A stretch of 64,000 nucleotides of DNA from assembly GCA_038562555.1 (NCBI GenBank), contig JBCFBK010000019.1, forward strand, positions 27,164-91,163. The letters run 5' to 3'. The notes beneath the pieces are model-generated. The model was not told the DNA's origin and ran no database searches. It saw only the letters and a list, made by a program, of their open reading frames with translations. The translations under genes were made by a program, and so were the position numbers. The stretch is from JBCFBK01 sp038562555. Lineage in GTDB: Bacteria > Bacteroidota > Bacteroidia > Bacteroidales > Prolixibacteraceae. Within the stretch, counting starts at the first letter, position 1, and every line of letters begins with the position of its first letter. Below are positions 51,355-60,357 of the stretch, piece by piece.

Positions 51355-52623
51355 ATGAGTGAGAAAATAAATAACCGGCGCGACTTTCTGAAGAAATCGC
51401 TTGCCGCTGCAGCCGGAATCACGATTATTCCGAGGTATGTTATGGGAGGCACCGGATTCCTCGCCCCCAGCGACCAGTTAACCAAAGCCATTATCGGGGT
51501 CGGGGGAATGGGGCAAGGACATATCACGTATGAAGGAACCCGTCTGCTGGCCATCTGTGATGTCGATAAAAATCACCTGAATTCAACGTTGGAGAAGGTC
51601 GGTTCCGATGTGAAAGGCTATTCCGATTTCAGGGAAGTACTCCTTCGCCCGGACATTGACATCGTCCATATCGCCACCCCTCCCCACTGGCACGGCATTA
51701 TGTCGGTCATGGCCGCTCAGGCAGGCAAAGATGTGTGGTGCGAAAAACCCATGACCCGTACCATCGGCGAAGGCAAACGCGTGGTGGAAGCGATCAATGC
51801 AACCGGCCGCATGTTCCGCCTCAATACCTGGTTCCGCTTCAAGGATAACTTCTATGGTTTGGGAACAACGGTTAAGCCGCTCAAAAAAGCCGTCCAAAGC
51901 GGAGCGTTGGGATGGCCGCTCAAGGTAACCATCAGCGGAGTAACCGGCTTCAACTGGAAATTTTACTGGGTCGGAAAAACCAACCTGCAACCTGAACCCG
52001 TTCCTGCCGAACTCGACTACAACATGTGGCTCGGACCGGCTCCCGAAAAACCCTACAATAAACACCGGGTACATCAGACCTTCCGCGGATACTGGGATTA
52101 TGACGGCGGCGGACTCGGCGACATGGGTCAGCATTACATCGACCCGGTCCAGTATATTCTGGACAAAGACAATACCAGTCCGGTGAAAGTCGAAATTGAC
52201 GCTCCCCAGCAACATTACGACGCCATCGGCACCTGGCGGAAGATCACCTATACCTATGCCGACGGATGCCAGATCATCCTCGATGGTGAAAACAAAGATC
52301 AGAATGCTGCATACATTGAAGGTCCAAAAGGAAAAATCTTCAACGGATTCCGATCCGACATACCCGGGCTCCAGGAACTGATCGCTTCCCTTCCCGATCC
52401 CGAACCACGGATCACTACCTTCAGCGAATCGGTCCGCACGCGGAAAAAATTTGCGCTGAATGAGGAAAACGGACACCGCTCGGCAACGATCGTCAACATG
52501 GGTGTCATCGCCTTACGGCTGGGGCGCAATCTGGAATTTGATCCGGATAAACAGGAATTTATCAACGACGATGAAGCCAACAAGCTGATCAACCAGCCTA
52601 TGCGGGGCGAATGGAAAATATAG
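51355..52623 (+). CDS. Tat-exported Gfo/Idh/MocA family oxidoreductase
   Basis: This 422-residue protein begins with a twin-arginine signal (NRRDFLKKSLAAAAG). Motifs: AIIGVGGMGQGH for NAD(P) binding, AICDVDKNH, IATPPHWH, the EKPMTRT catalytic-Lys block, and the Asp/His motif GGGLGDMGQHYIDP in the substrate domain. It resembles the exported dehydrogenases of oxidative glycoside pathways. The large HEAT-DUF1080 gene follows after 30 bases, the usual partner for a 3-keto-sugar product, so the two are an operon. Confidence 0.92.
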   Translation: MSEKINNRRDFLKKSLAAAAGITIIPRYVMGGTGFLAPSDQLTKAIIGVGGMGQGHITYEGTRLLAICDVDKNHLNSTLEKVGSDVKGYSDFREVLLRPDIDIVHIATPPHWHGIMSVMAAQAGKDVWCEKPMTRTIGEGKRVVEAINATGRMFRLNTWFRFKDNFYGLGTTVKPLKKAVQSGALGWPLKVTISGVTGFNWKFYWVGKTNLQPEPVPAELDYNMWLGPAPEKPYNKHRVHQTFRGYWDYDGGGLGDMGQHYIDPVQYILDKDNTSPVKVEIDAPQQHYDAIGTWRKITYTYADGCQIILDGENKDQNAAYIEGPKGKIFNGFRSDIPGLQELIASLPDPEPRITTFSESVRTRKKFALNEENGHRSATIVNMGVIALRLGRNLEFDPDKQEFINDDEANKLINQPMRGEWKI

Positions 52624-52625
52624 AA

Positions 52626-52650
52626 CAGTATCAAGATACAAGACAAGAAT
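52626..52650. repeat. Degenerate word repeat, TATCAAGATACAAGAC class
   Basis: AGTATCAAGATACAAGACAA fills most of the 30-base gap between the dehydrogenase and DUF1080 genes. It lies within an operon, so it is transcribed. Confidence 0.65.
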
Positions 52651-52653
52651 AAA

Positions 52654-55600
52654 ATGAAACGAAAAATTCAATATATCTTTAGTGTTCTGCTGGCGATGAT
52701 CCTGATTGCACCGGGTTTTGCGCAGGATAAACGAACACTCGATACGAAAGTGGCCGACATTCTGGCCCAGTTCCCGGCTGCAAACACCGGACATACCGAC
52801 CGCCTCATGGGCGAGATGGTCGAACTCGGACCGGAAGGCCTGTCCAAATTCTTCAGTCTGATTGTTCCTGCCGGAACCGGCGACGACACCCAGGCCCGCT
52901 ATGCCTTGTCATCACTGAGCCGCTATGCAGGCGCCCCGCCTCGTGAAGAAGCCCGCAAACTTGCAGAAACTTCCTTTCTGACGGCTTTAAATCAGGCATC
53001 CGACAAAGAAGTGAAGGCCTACTACATCCGGGAACTGATGTTCTGCGGACAGTCACCCACAGTGGCTGCTCTGGCAAAATACCTGGAAACGCCGGCATTA
53101 TCTTCCCCTGCTGTTGCTACCCTGACAACCATCGGAACGAAAGAAGCCGCAACTGCAATCTTTAACAGCCTGAAAAATCAGTCAGGCGATCTGCAAATTG
53201 AATTCATCAAAGCGCTCGGAACGTTAAAATATAAACCAGCCGAAGCCCATCTGATCGCCGCTTACGAAAAGGCGAACACCGGCGAACAGTTGCAGATTCT
53301 GACCGCACTGGCCGGAATTGGAGGCCCTGCTTCGGCAAAACTATTCAAACAGGCAGCACAAAAAGCCGGCTATGCCGCCGACCCGGCCGGAACCATGGTC
53401 TCTTATTTTGACTATGCCCGGCAACTTGCCCGCAACGGTGAAGTAAAGCTAAGCAATTCACTGGCATCTGCAGCCATGAAAAACTGCACAAAGAAGGAGC
53501 AACTGCATTTCCGCTCGGCTGCCCTGGAAATCCTGCGCGCCAATCAGGCAGAGGCCTCAACCCCATTGCTGCTCAAAGAGCTGAAAAATTCTGACAAAGC
53601 CTACCGGAACGCAGTTTTGCGGATTGCCGGGAATAACCTGAACTCGAAAGAATCGGATCAGTGGGTAAGTGTGTTCAGTAAAGTCCCATCCGAAACGCAG
53701 GCTGAACTGCTCTTCTTCCTGGCACCACGTCAGGAGGAGAACATCCTTTCGGAACTGATCCTGCCATCGCTTGGTTCGACTGACGCATCCGTGCGTCAGC
53801 AAGCCATTCAGGCGTTGGTGATCAATCAAAAAACGGTGGCAATCCCCACCTTGCTCGACCAACTGAAACAGGTAAAGGCCGAAGCAGACTACCCGGTACT
53901 GGAAGAAGCCCTGCTTACAGCCTGCTCCGTGAGCGAATGTGGTCAGTTAGCCGCCGAACTGAATGAAATGAACGATGCAGGCAAAACCGTACTCATCCGT
54001 GTTCTCGCAAACCGGCAGGCAACCGAAAGTTTTGGCCTGATCGAAAAACTTTGTACGTCCGGAAATGCGGAAGTTCGCCTGGCTGCATATACCGCGCTAA
54101 AAAACATCGCAAAACCCAAAAACATCAGCACGCTGATCACGCTTCTGGAAAAATCAACCGGACAAGCAGAAACCGAAGCCGCGCAAAGGGCGATTATCAA
54201 TCTTTATGAAGCAAAAGATCAACCTGAATCAGCCGTCATTCTGGATGCACTGGCATCGGGAACACAAAGAGCCAGGCTGATCCCGGTATTGCCCTACCTG
54301 AACGACCGGAATGCGCTGAAAAGCGTCACAAGCCTGATGAAGAGCGGAACAGGAGCAGAAAAGGAAGCCGCCTTTAAAGCGCTGACCAACTGGAGTGGCA
54401 GTGCCGCATTACCTTCCTTATATGTTATTTTCAGTAACAATGATTCTTTCCGGGATGCTGCACTTAATGCTTACCTGAAACAGGTGAGTCAGGCCGGCAT
54501 TTCCGACGATCAGAAACTGCTGTGGCTCGACAAGATCATGAACCAATGCACCACTTCTGCCGAAAAGAATCAGGTAATTGCTGCCACAGGATCAGTAAAG
54601 ACGTTCCTTGCGCTGGTATTCGTATCCGGCTACCTCGATCAGGAAGAGTTGAGCGCCACAGCTGCACAGGCCACGATGAAAATCGCCCTTCCTTCATCCT
54701 CAGGAAAGGATGGGCTTACCGGACAGATCGTACGCGAAGCCCTGCAAAAAGCGAAAGAAAAGATCACCGGCAACGACAGCCAGTATTTTAAGATCGATAT
54801 CCAGGAATATCTGGACAAGATGCCTGCCGAAACCGGCTATGTTTCCATCTTCAACGGCAAGGACCTGAACGGATGGCAGGGACTGGTAAAAAATCCGATC
54901 GAACGGGCGAAAATGTCGCCCAAAACATTGGAAAAAGAACAGGCGGCAGCAAACAAGCGGATGCTTGAAAACTGGTCGGTAAAAGATGGCTCCATCGTTT
55001 TCAACGGCAAGGGCGATAACCTGTGTACGGTAAAAAGCTACAAGGATTTCGATCTGATCGTCGACTGGAGGATCACGAAAAACGGCGACAGCGGAATTTA
55101 CCTCCGCGGCACACCCCAGGTCCAGATCTGGGACACCGCCCGTGTGGATGTTGGGGCCCAGGTCGGTTCAGGCGGCTTGTACAACAATTCAAAAAATCCT
55201 TCCAAGCCACTGGTTTTGGCCGATAACGCCATCGGCGACTGGAACACCTTCCGCATTCGGATGGTCGATCAGCGGGTAACGGTTTACCTCAACGGACAAC
55301 TTGTTGTGGACAACGTGATCCTGGAAAACTATTGGGACCGCAGTATTCCGATTTTCAGTGAAGAAGCAATCGAACTGCAGGCTCATGGTACGGACCTGGC
55401 ATTCCGCAATATTTATGTCCGCGAAATCAATGCCGACACCTCCAACCTGACTGAAGAAGAAAAAGCAGCAGGATTTACTTCCCTTTTTAACGGCAGAGAC
55501 CTGGACCTCTGGATCGGCAACAAAACCGACTACGTGCCCGAAGACGGCGTTATCGGAGTATACCCGACCCAGGGAGGCCACGGGAACCTATATACGGCAA

Positions 55601-56046
55601 AAGAATATTCCAATTTTATCTTACGCTTTGAATTTCAGCTAACCCCGGGAGCCAACAATGGACTGGGCATTCATGCCCCGCTGGAAGGTGACGCCGCCTA
55701 CGCAGGAAAAGAGCTGCAAATCCTGGACAATGAAGCCCCCATCTATGCCAAACTGCAGCCTTATCAGTATCACGGTTCGGTATACGGGATCATCCCGGCC
55801 AAACGGGGATTCCAGAAACCGGTCGGCCAATGGAACACCCAGGAAGTTGTCGTGAACGGCGACCATTTCAAAGTGACCCTGAACGGCGAAGTGATCCTCG
55901 ACGGCAATGTAAAGGAAGCCACCAAAAACGGCACGCCCGACCATAAGGATCACCCCGGACTGGAACGGCACACGGGACATATCGGCTTCCTCGGACATGG
56001 TTCGGAACTGAAATTCCGCAACCTCCGTATTAAGGAACTGAAATAA
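52654..56046 (+). CDS. Exported HEAT-repeat protein with two DUF1080 (3-keto-disaccharide hydrolase-like) domains
   Basis: This 1130-residue protein has a signal peptide ending at GFAQ. A long array of HEAT-like helical repeats occupies about residues 60-690. Two concanavalin-like DUF1080 domains follow: the first from about 728 (GYVSIFNGKDLNGWQGLV) to 924, the second from about 940 (GFTSLFNGRDLDLWIG) to the end. DUF1080 proteins include hydrolases or hydratases acting on 3-keto-glycosides and their glycal products. The HEAT array probably serves as a scaffold. The cotranscribed Tat dehydrogenase would supply the oxidised sugar. Two unequal catalytic copies in one chain may handle successive steps. 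Confidence 0.9.
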   Translation: MKRKIQYIFSVLLAMILIAPGFAQDKRTLDTKVADILAQFPAANTGHTDRLMGEMVELGPEGLSKFFSLIVPAGTGDDTQARYALSSLSRYAGAPPREEARKLAETSFLTALNQASDKEVKAYYIRELMFCGQSPTVAALAKYLETPALSSPAVATLTTIGTKEAATAIFNSLKNQSGDLQIEFIKALGTLKYKPAEAHLIAAYEKANTGEQLQILTALAGIGGPASAKLFKQAAQKAGYAADPAGTMVSYFDYARQLARNGEVKLSNSLASAAMKNCTKKEQLHFRSAALEILRANQAEASTPLLLKELKNSDKAYRNAVLRIAGNNLNSKESDQWVSVFSKVPSETQAELLFFLAPRQEENILSELILPSLGSTDASVRQQAIQALVINQKTVAIPTLLDQLKQVKAEADYPVLEEALLTACSVSECGQLAAELNEMNDAGKTVLIRVLANRQATESFGLIEKLCTSGNAEVRLAAYTALKNIAKPKNISTLITLLEKSTGQAETEAAQRAIINLYEAKDQPESAVILDALASGTQRARLIPVLPYLNDRNALKSVTSLMKSGTGAEKEAAFKALTNWSGSAALPSLYVIFSNNDSFRDAALNAYLKQVSQAGISDDQKLLWLDKIMNQCTTSAEKNQVIAATGSVKTFLALVFVSGYLDQEELSATAAQATMKIALPSSSGKDGLTGQIVREALQKAKEKITGNDSQYFKIDIQEYLDKMPAETGYVSIFNGKDLNGWQGLVKNPIERAKMSPKTLEKEQAAANKRMLENWSVKDGSIVFNGKGDNLCTVKSYKDFDLIVDWRITKNGDSGIYLRGTPQVQIWDTARVDVGAQVGSGGLYNNSKNPSKPLVLADNAIGDWNTFRIRMVDQRVTVYLNGQLVVDNVILENYWDRSIPIFSEEAIELQAHGTDLAFRNIYVREINADTSNLTEEEKAAGFTSLFNGRDLDLWIGNKTDYVPEDGVIGVYPTQGGHGNLYTAKEYSNFILRFEFQLTPGANNGLGIHAPLEGDAAYAGKELQILDNEAPIYAKLQPYQYHGSVYGIIPAKRGFQKPVGQWNTQEVVVNGDHFKVTLNGEVILDGNVKEATKNGTPDHKDHPGLERHTGHIGFLGHGSELKFRNLRIKELK

Positions 56047-56119
56047 AGCGAAAGCACCCTTGCTTTCCCGGGAATATGAACCAATTGGTTTTTCCCAAGG
56101 ATTGCATAAATCCATATCA

Positions 56120-56150
56120 AGCCCCCGGCATCAATGCCGGGGGCTTTTCG
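56120..56150. terminator. Strong terminator after the DUF1080 gene
   Basis: AGCCCCCGGCAT and ATGCCGGGGGCT pair perfectly around a 2-base loop, followed by TTTCGTTT. Confidence 0.9.
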
Positions 56151-56270
56151 TTTCCCGCCATCCTTATGCGCTCTGCTTACCGTTTAATCAGTCAATCCTG
56201 CCATTCACTAACTAAATATTTTTAAATTTAATCGTTCCTTCCACCTTTGAAGAAACAAAACCCGACAACC

Positions 56271-59200
56271 ATGGAACGAATCATCCGCCTTCAACTGATC
56301 ATCGCCCTGCTGATCATCCCCCTTTTTGGAAATGCCGAAGAAAAGCTTCAGTTAAAACTTCATGAAGGACAAACGATCTGCTTCTGTTACTCCAGTTCTT
56401 CGAGCACTGACGAACCACCTTTAAACTTCATTCAAATAAGCGAGCAAAAAACCCATATTAAGATTAGCGTACTCAAACAAATTACCGAAAGCCAGTTTAC
56501 ACTGGAAGTAACTTCAACGCGCTCCCTATCTGACCGATTCAACAACAAGAGACCAGATGTACATTTTGATACGATGTTCCCGTCCGGCTCCGGCCAGCCG
56601 GTATATCTGCAATTTCCCTTCGTCATCAACAGTATTCTTGATGATTTCAAAATCAATATGAACCTTGATATCAGCAAAAATGAACTGGTGCTGCTGGATG
56701 AGGAACAACTTAAAGCAGAAATTGAACAGTCACTTCTTCAGCGAAATACGCCGCTGATTGAATTTGGAAAAGCAAATCAAGTGGTTAATCAAGCCATTGA
56801 AGGGATCAGAAAGATCACCGCTGAGTACCTCCTTCATTTTAATAACACTTCTTTTAAAACGAAAGATTCTGCCCAACTCAGCAATAAGGACTACCTGGTC
56901 AAACGATCCGGCAATGCGCTGAAGCTCATAAGGAATAAAACACTGGAAAAAGATGGAAAGATTGAAGAACAGGTTCATGAAGCGGTTATCGATCAAACAG
57001 ACGGATTGATCATCGAGTCGGTATTAAATAGTTTTTATCCGCCGTATAAAAAAGAAAACGGGCAGATGGTGGCGGCAAAAAGACAGATACAGACCTATCA
57101 GCTTATTCAAAATTCAGAATCCTTAGCTGTCGCCACGACGATCTCAGGCTTTGTTGAACACCCGAAAGACAGACATGTTCAGATACAGGTTTTGGAAAAT
57201 CCGGCAGGAATGGAATTAAAAACCTATTCTACCATGCTCGACAGCAGCAACCATTTTTCCCTGACCATTCCACAGGTAAGAGCAGGTTTCTTTTTCATGT
57301 CCGGCCATGATCCGGATAATCTTCTGCAAAGTCCTGCTCCGAAAGCCGTTTATGCAGAGCCTGGTGATCATATTGTCATGGAATTGTCAGGTGTAAGCAA
57401 CGATTCCATCATTAAACATAAAGGAGACCGAATTGCTGAAAATGAGTTCGTTTCCACGTATAACCCCGGAATCGACGTACAGTATCGCAATATTCGGTTA
57501 GGATTTTATTCGCCTCTTCTAGCGACAAGTCGCTCACAAAAATTTCAAATGTTCAATGATTGTCTGAAATTTATCAAAGCTGACCAACGATTGGAAATTT
57601 CAAAAAATCCGGATTTAAGCCTGCGATTTAAGGATTATCTTTCAAAAGAGATCATCATGGCAAAACTGGCGGTGGCTTGCGACATCCTTGGCAGCTTCCC
57701 GCTTCAGCATAAAGAAGAGCTGACACCGGAATTTAAACAAGCCTATGCTGATCTGAAGCTATTCACGGATACCATCCAAATTTGCCGGTACTATAACGAA
57801 TACGGATTTTTTTCCCGGGATGCTGTTGCCCGGTATGCTGTTTATCTCTTTCAGGAGAGCAGGCGCTACATTACACCTCTATCGCCAGATTATATTTATT
57901 CTGCGAGCACGATATTCCATTTTCCCTGGTTGCAAAAAACCTATTCGAATTATCTAGACATGATTTTATCGGGTTCTCCCCTGGCCCGGGAAAAGGCCAG
58001 ATCACTGCTGGAAAGTTTAAAATATTCGAACCAGTTATTCAAAATTGACCGGGAGAAATGGTACGATGAGCGAATTGAGCTTTCTGATGAACTGATGAGA
58101 TCCAGCAGAGACACTTTACTAAACGAATTTGTGAAGGAGAAACTCAAATATGCCAGGGAATTTCTGGATGGAACCGTTTTTCAGCACAAAATATTCGTTA
58201 ATCCCCTGGGAGACACATTGGCCATTAATGACTTTTTGGGAAAGAAACCTGTTATCCTGCTTGTTTCCGGGAACTGGGGTGCTTCGAGATATTATTTCGA
58301 TGACCTCAGCGAGAAACACCCGGAAGGGATCTTTATTCATCTGGTGTCCGGAAGCAGTTATGAATCCTGGAAAGATTACTTAAAAAGGGCTGAGCCCAAG
58401 GCATTTCAGCTATTTTTACCTAACAATCAATACTCATTGCAGGAACTTTTTTTGACGAGGGGACTTTCGACCCGGACAATCGTTTTTGATATTCATGGAA
58501 ATGTGATTGAGCGTGAGGCAAACCTCGATTACCTCAAGACATTTTTGAAAAAAGCGCAAAACCCACCCAAAGAAGAGAAAGAATTGGACAAAGCCATCCT
58601 TTACCGGATTATTTGGTTCATGTCAGGCCTATTGCTTATCATTCTGACGGTACTTCTTTCCTTTAAATACCGCCTCAAAAGAAGAATGAAAAAGCAGGAG
58701 CAGGAAAAACGGCTGCGGGAACTGGAACTGACAGCCATCCGGTCACAAATGAACCCGCATTTTCTGTTTAACAGCCTCAATTCGGTGCAAAACCTGATCG
58801 GGCAAAACCGGTCGGCCGAAGCCCATTTATATTTATCCGATTTCGCCGGCATCATCCGGAAGGTGATGCGAAACTCCGAAAAAGAGGAAATCTCACTGGC
58901 CGAAGAACTGGAACTGGTCGATCAGTATCTGCGGGTGGAAAAACTTCGGTTCGACTTTGAATATGCCATCCAGGTAGAAGAGCAGGTCGATGCTCCCCAC
59001 CTGATGATTCCGCCCCTGCTGATCCAGCCTTTTGCCGAAAATGCATTGATACATGGACTACAACACAAACGGGCGGACCGCCAACTTCAGATCAATGTCA
59101 GCAAGGGGGGACATCAGATTAAGATCATGATCGAAGATAACGGCATTGGGCGCGAAGCCGCGGAAAAACAGGAGACGGCCGTAAACGGGAAAAGCATCAA

Positions 59201-59330
59201 AATGAATACCGAGCGGCTGAAAATACTGGAAGAAAAATATGGAGGAGGCTACTCGGTCCGGATCACCGATCTGGCCGCAGCAGGAAAAACCGGCACCCGC
59301 GTCGAAATAAGCTTGCCGGATGAAGAATGA
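56271..59330 (+). CDS. LytS-type sensor histidine kinase with periplasmic thioredoxin-like domain
   Basis: About 1019 residues. The ATG at 56271 directly begins a signal peptide (MERIIRLQLIIALLIIP), so it is preferred over an upstream in-frame TTG. A long extracytoplasmic region ends in a thioredoxin/AhpC-like domain near residues 635-770 (FVNPLGDTLAINDFLGKK, PVILLVSGNWGAS). The redox CxxC is absent: the site reads GNWGAS. A membrane helix at about 777-797 is followed by the His_kinase domain (QMNPHFLFNSLNSVQNLI, His about 830) and an ATPase domain with FAENALIHG and EDNGIGRE. The LytTR regulator gene follows after 215 bases. Confidence 0.9.
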   Translation: MERIIRLQLIIALLIIPLFGNAEEKLQLKLHEGQTICFCYSSSSSTDEPPLNFIQISEQKTHIKISVLKQITESQFTLEVTSTRSLSDRFNNKRPDVHFDTMFPSGSGQPVYLQFPFVINSILDDFKINMNLDISKNELVLLDEEQLKAEIEQSLLQRNTPLIEFGKANQVVNQAIEGIRKITAEYLLHFNNTSFKTKDSAQLSNKDYLVKRSGNALKLIRNKTLEKDGKIEEQVHEAVIDQTDGLIIESVLNSFYPPYKKENGQMVAAKRQIQTYQLIQNSESLAVATTISGFVEHPKDRHVQIQVLENPAGMELKTYSTMLDSSNHFSLTIPQVRAGFFFMSGHDPDNLLQSPAPKAVYAEPGDHIVMELSGVSNDSIIKHKGDRIAENEFVSTYNPGIDVQYRNIRLGFYSPLLATSRSQKFQMFNDCLKFIKADQRLEISKNPDLSLRFKDYLSKEIIMAKLAVACDILGSFPLQHKEELTPEFKQAYADLKLFTDTIQICRYYNEYGFFSRDAVARYAVYLFQESRRYITPLSPDYIYSASTIFHFPWLQKTYSNYLDMILSGSPLAREKARSLLESLKYSNQLFKIDREKWYDERIELSDELMRSSRDTLLNEFVKEKLKYAREFLDGTVFQHKIFVNPLGDTLAINDFLGKKPVILLVSGNWGASRYYFDDLSEKHPEGIFIHLVSGSSYESWKDYLKRAEPKAFQLFLPNNQYSLQELFLTRGLSTRTIVFDIHGNVIEREANLDYLKTFLKKAQNPPKEEKELDKAILYRIIWFMSGLLLIILTVLLSFKYRLKRRMKKQEQEKRLRELELTAIRSQMNPHFLFNSLNSVQNLIGQNRSAEAHLYLSDFAGIIRKVMRNSEKEEISLAEELELVDQYLRVEKLRFDFEYAIQVEEQVDAPHLMIPPLLIQPFAENALIHGLQHKRADRQLQINVSKGGHQIKIMIEDNGIGREAAEKQETAVNGKSIKMNTERLKILEEKYGGGYSVRITDLAAAGKTGTRVEISLPDEE

Positions 59331-59337
59331 ACCGAAA

Positions 59338-59540
59338 TTAGTCGTAAGTCGTAAGTAATTAGTCGTAAGACTGGAAACGGATAACAAGGTAACATGGTAA
59401 CAAGATATATGGTTTTTCATTCTTACTAAAAGCTAACAGCTAACAGCTTTTTCTATTCTTGCCTTGATACTTGTGTCTTTTTGGGATTTGGGCTTTGAAT
59501 TTCGTAATTTTAAACTTCGCGTCTTAGCGCCTTAGCGTTC
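59338..59540. repeat. Array of five or six different word-repeat classes
   Basis: In order: GTCGTAAGTCGTAAG with TTAGTCGTAAG; ATAACAAGGTAACATGG with TAACAAG; AGCTAACAGCTAACAGCT; CCTTGATACTTGTGTCTT; GGGATTTGGGCTTTG; and CTTAGCGCCTTAGCG. Together they fill nearly the whole 215-base gap between the sensor kinase and its response regulator. There is no ORF. Confidence 0.7.
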
Positions 59541-59545
59541 AGTTT

Positions 59546-60304
59546 ATGCAAATAACTTCCATCATCGTTGACGACGAACGGAACGGCCGCGAAAACCTGG
59601 CCGGCATTCTCTCCGGCCATTGCCCTCAGATCAGACTGGCCGGGCAGGCCTCCTCTGTCAATGAGGCCATCGGGTTGATCCGTCAGTTTCAGCCCCGATT
59701 GATCTTTCTTGATATTGAAATGCCCGGTGGCAATGGATTTAAATTATTGGAAGCATTCGACAGCTATCCCTTCGAAGTCATTTTTGTTACCGCGTACGAT
59801 CATTACGCCATCAAAGCGATCCGTTTTTCCGCCGCCGATTATATCCTGAAGCCCGTCAACGTGAATGAGCTGATTGATGCCGTTGAGCACGTAAGTCGTC
59901 GCATTCGGGAAAAACAGGAAAATGAAAGGATCAAATTCCTGCAACAGAACCTGCACCGCCCGGCTTCACCAAAAATAGGACTTCCGTCCGGTGATCATGT
60001 GGAGTATGTGCCGGTCGACTCCATTATCCGCTGCAAGGGGGAAGGAAACTACACCTGCGTAATTTTTCCGGAAAGAAAACCGGTACTGGTTGCCAAAACG
60101 CTGATCGAATTCGAAGAGCTCCTGGGCGAACATGGCTTTGTCCGCGCACACAAAACCCATCTGGTCAACTTCAATCACGTAACCGCCTTCGTCCGCGATG
60201 AAGGCGGATGCCTGATCCTTTCGAACGGCGATCAAATCGCTGTATCCCGCCGCCGGAAAGACCTGGTTAAAGAAAAACTAAAGTCGCTTCACATTCACAA
60301 CTAA
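59546..60304 (+). CDS. LytTR-family response regulator
   Basis: This 252-residue protein has an N-terminal receiver domain (VDDERNGRENL, phospho-acceptor Asp in LIFLDIEMPG, Thr/Lys in VTAYD and LKPVN). A LytTR DNA-binding domain follows (DSIIRCKGEGNYTCVIF, LLGEHGFVRAHKTHLVN, GDQIAVSRRRKDLVKEKL). It is the evident partner of the preceding LytS-type kinase. The GH5 gene 53 bases downstream is a possible target or cotranscribed gene. Confidence 0.95.
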   Translation: MQITSIIVDDERNGRENLAGILSGHCPQIRLAGQASSVNEAIGLIRQFQPRLIFLDIEMPGGNGFKLLEAFDSYPFEVIFVTAYDHYAIKAIRFSAADYILKPVNVNELIDAVEHVSRRIREKQENERIKFLQQNLHRPASPKIGLPSGDHVEYVPVDSIIRCKGEGNYTCVIFPERKPVLVAKTLIEFEELLGEHGFVRAHKTHLVNFNHVTAFVRDEGGCLILSNGDQIAVSRRRKDLVKEKLKSLHIHN

Positions 60305-60357
60305 CACCAAAGATTCGTACATTTAAGGCAATCAAGCAATTCAAAAAATCTTTGATC

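Noticed and set aside
51583..52476. 297-codon open frame on the minus strand
   Set aside because: It is antisense to the Tat Gfo/Idh dehydrogenase gene, which has all family motifs. The antisense product has no recognisable domain.
56247..56270. Upstream TTG start for the sensor kinase
   Set aside because: The eight extra codons are polar and would precede the signal peptide; the ATG at 56271 begins the hydrophobic leader directly.
29836..59540. Word repeats considered as CRISPR arrays
   Set aside because: Units are 6-12 bases, vary from copy to copy, have no constant spacer length, and no cas genes are present.
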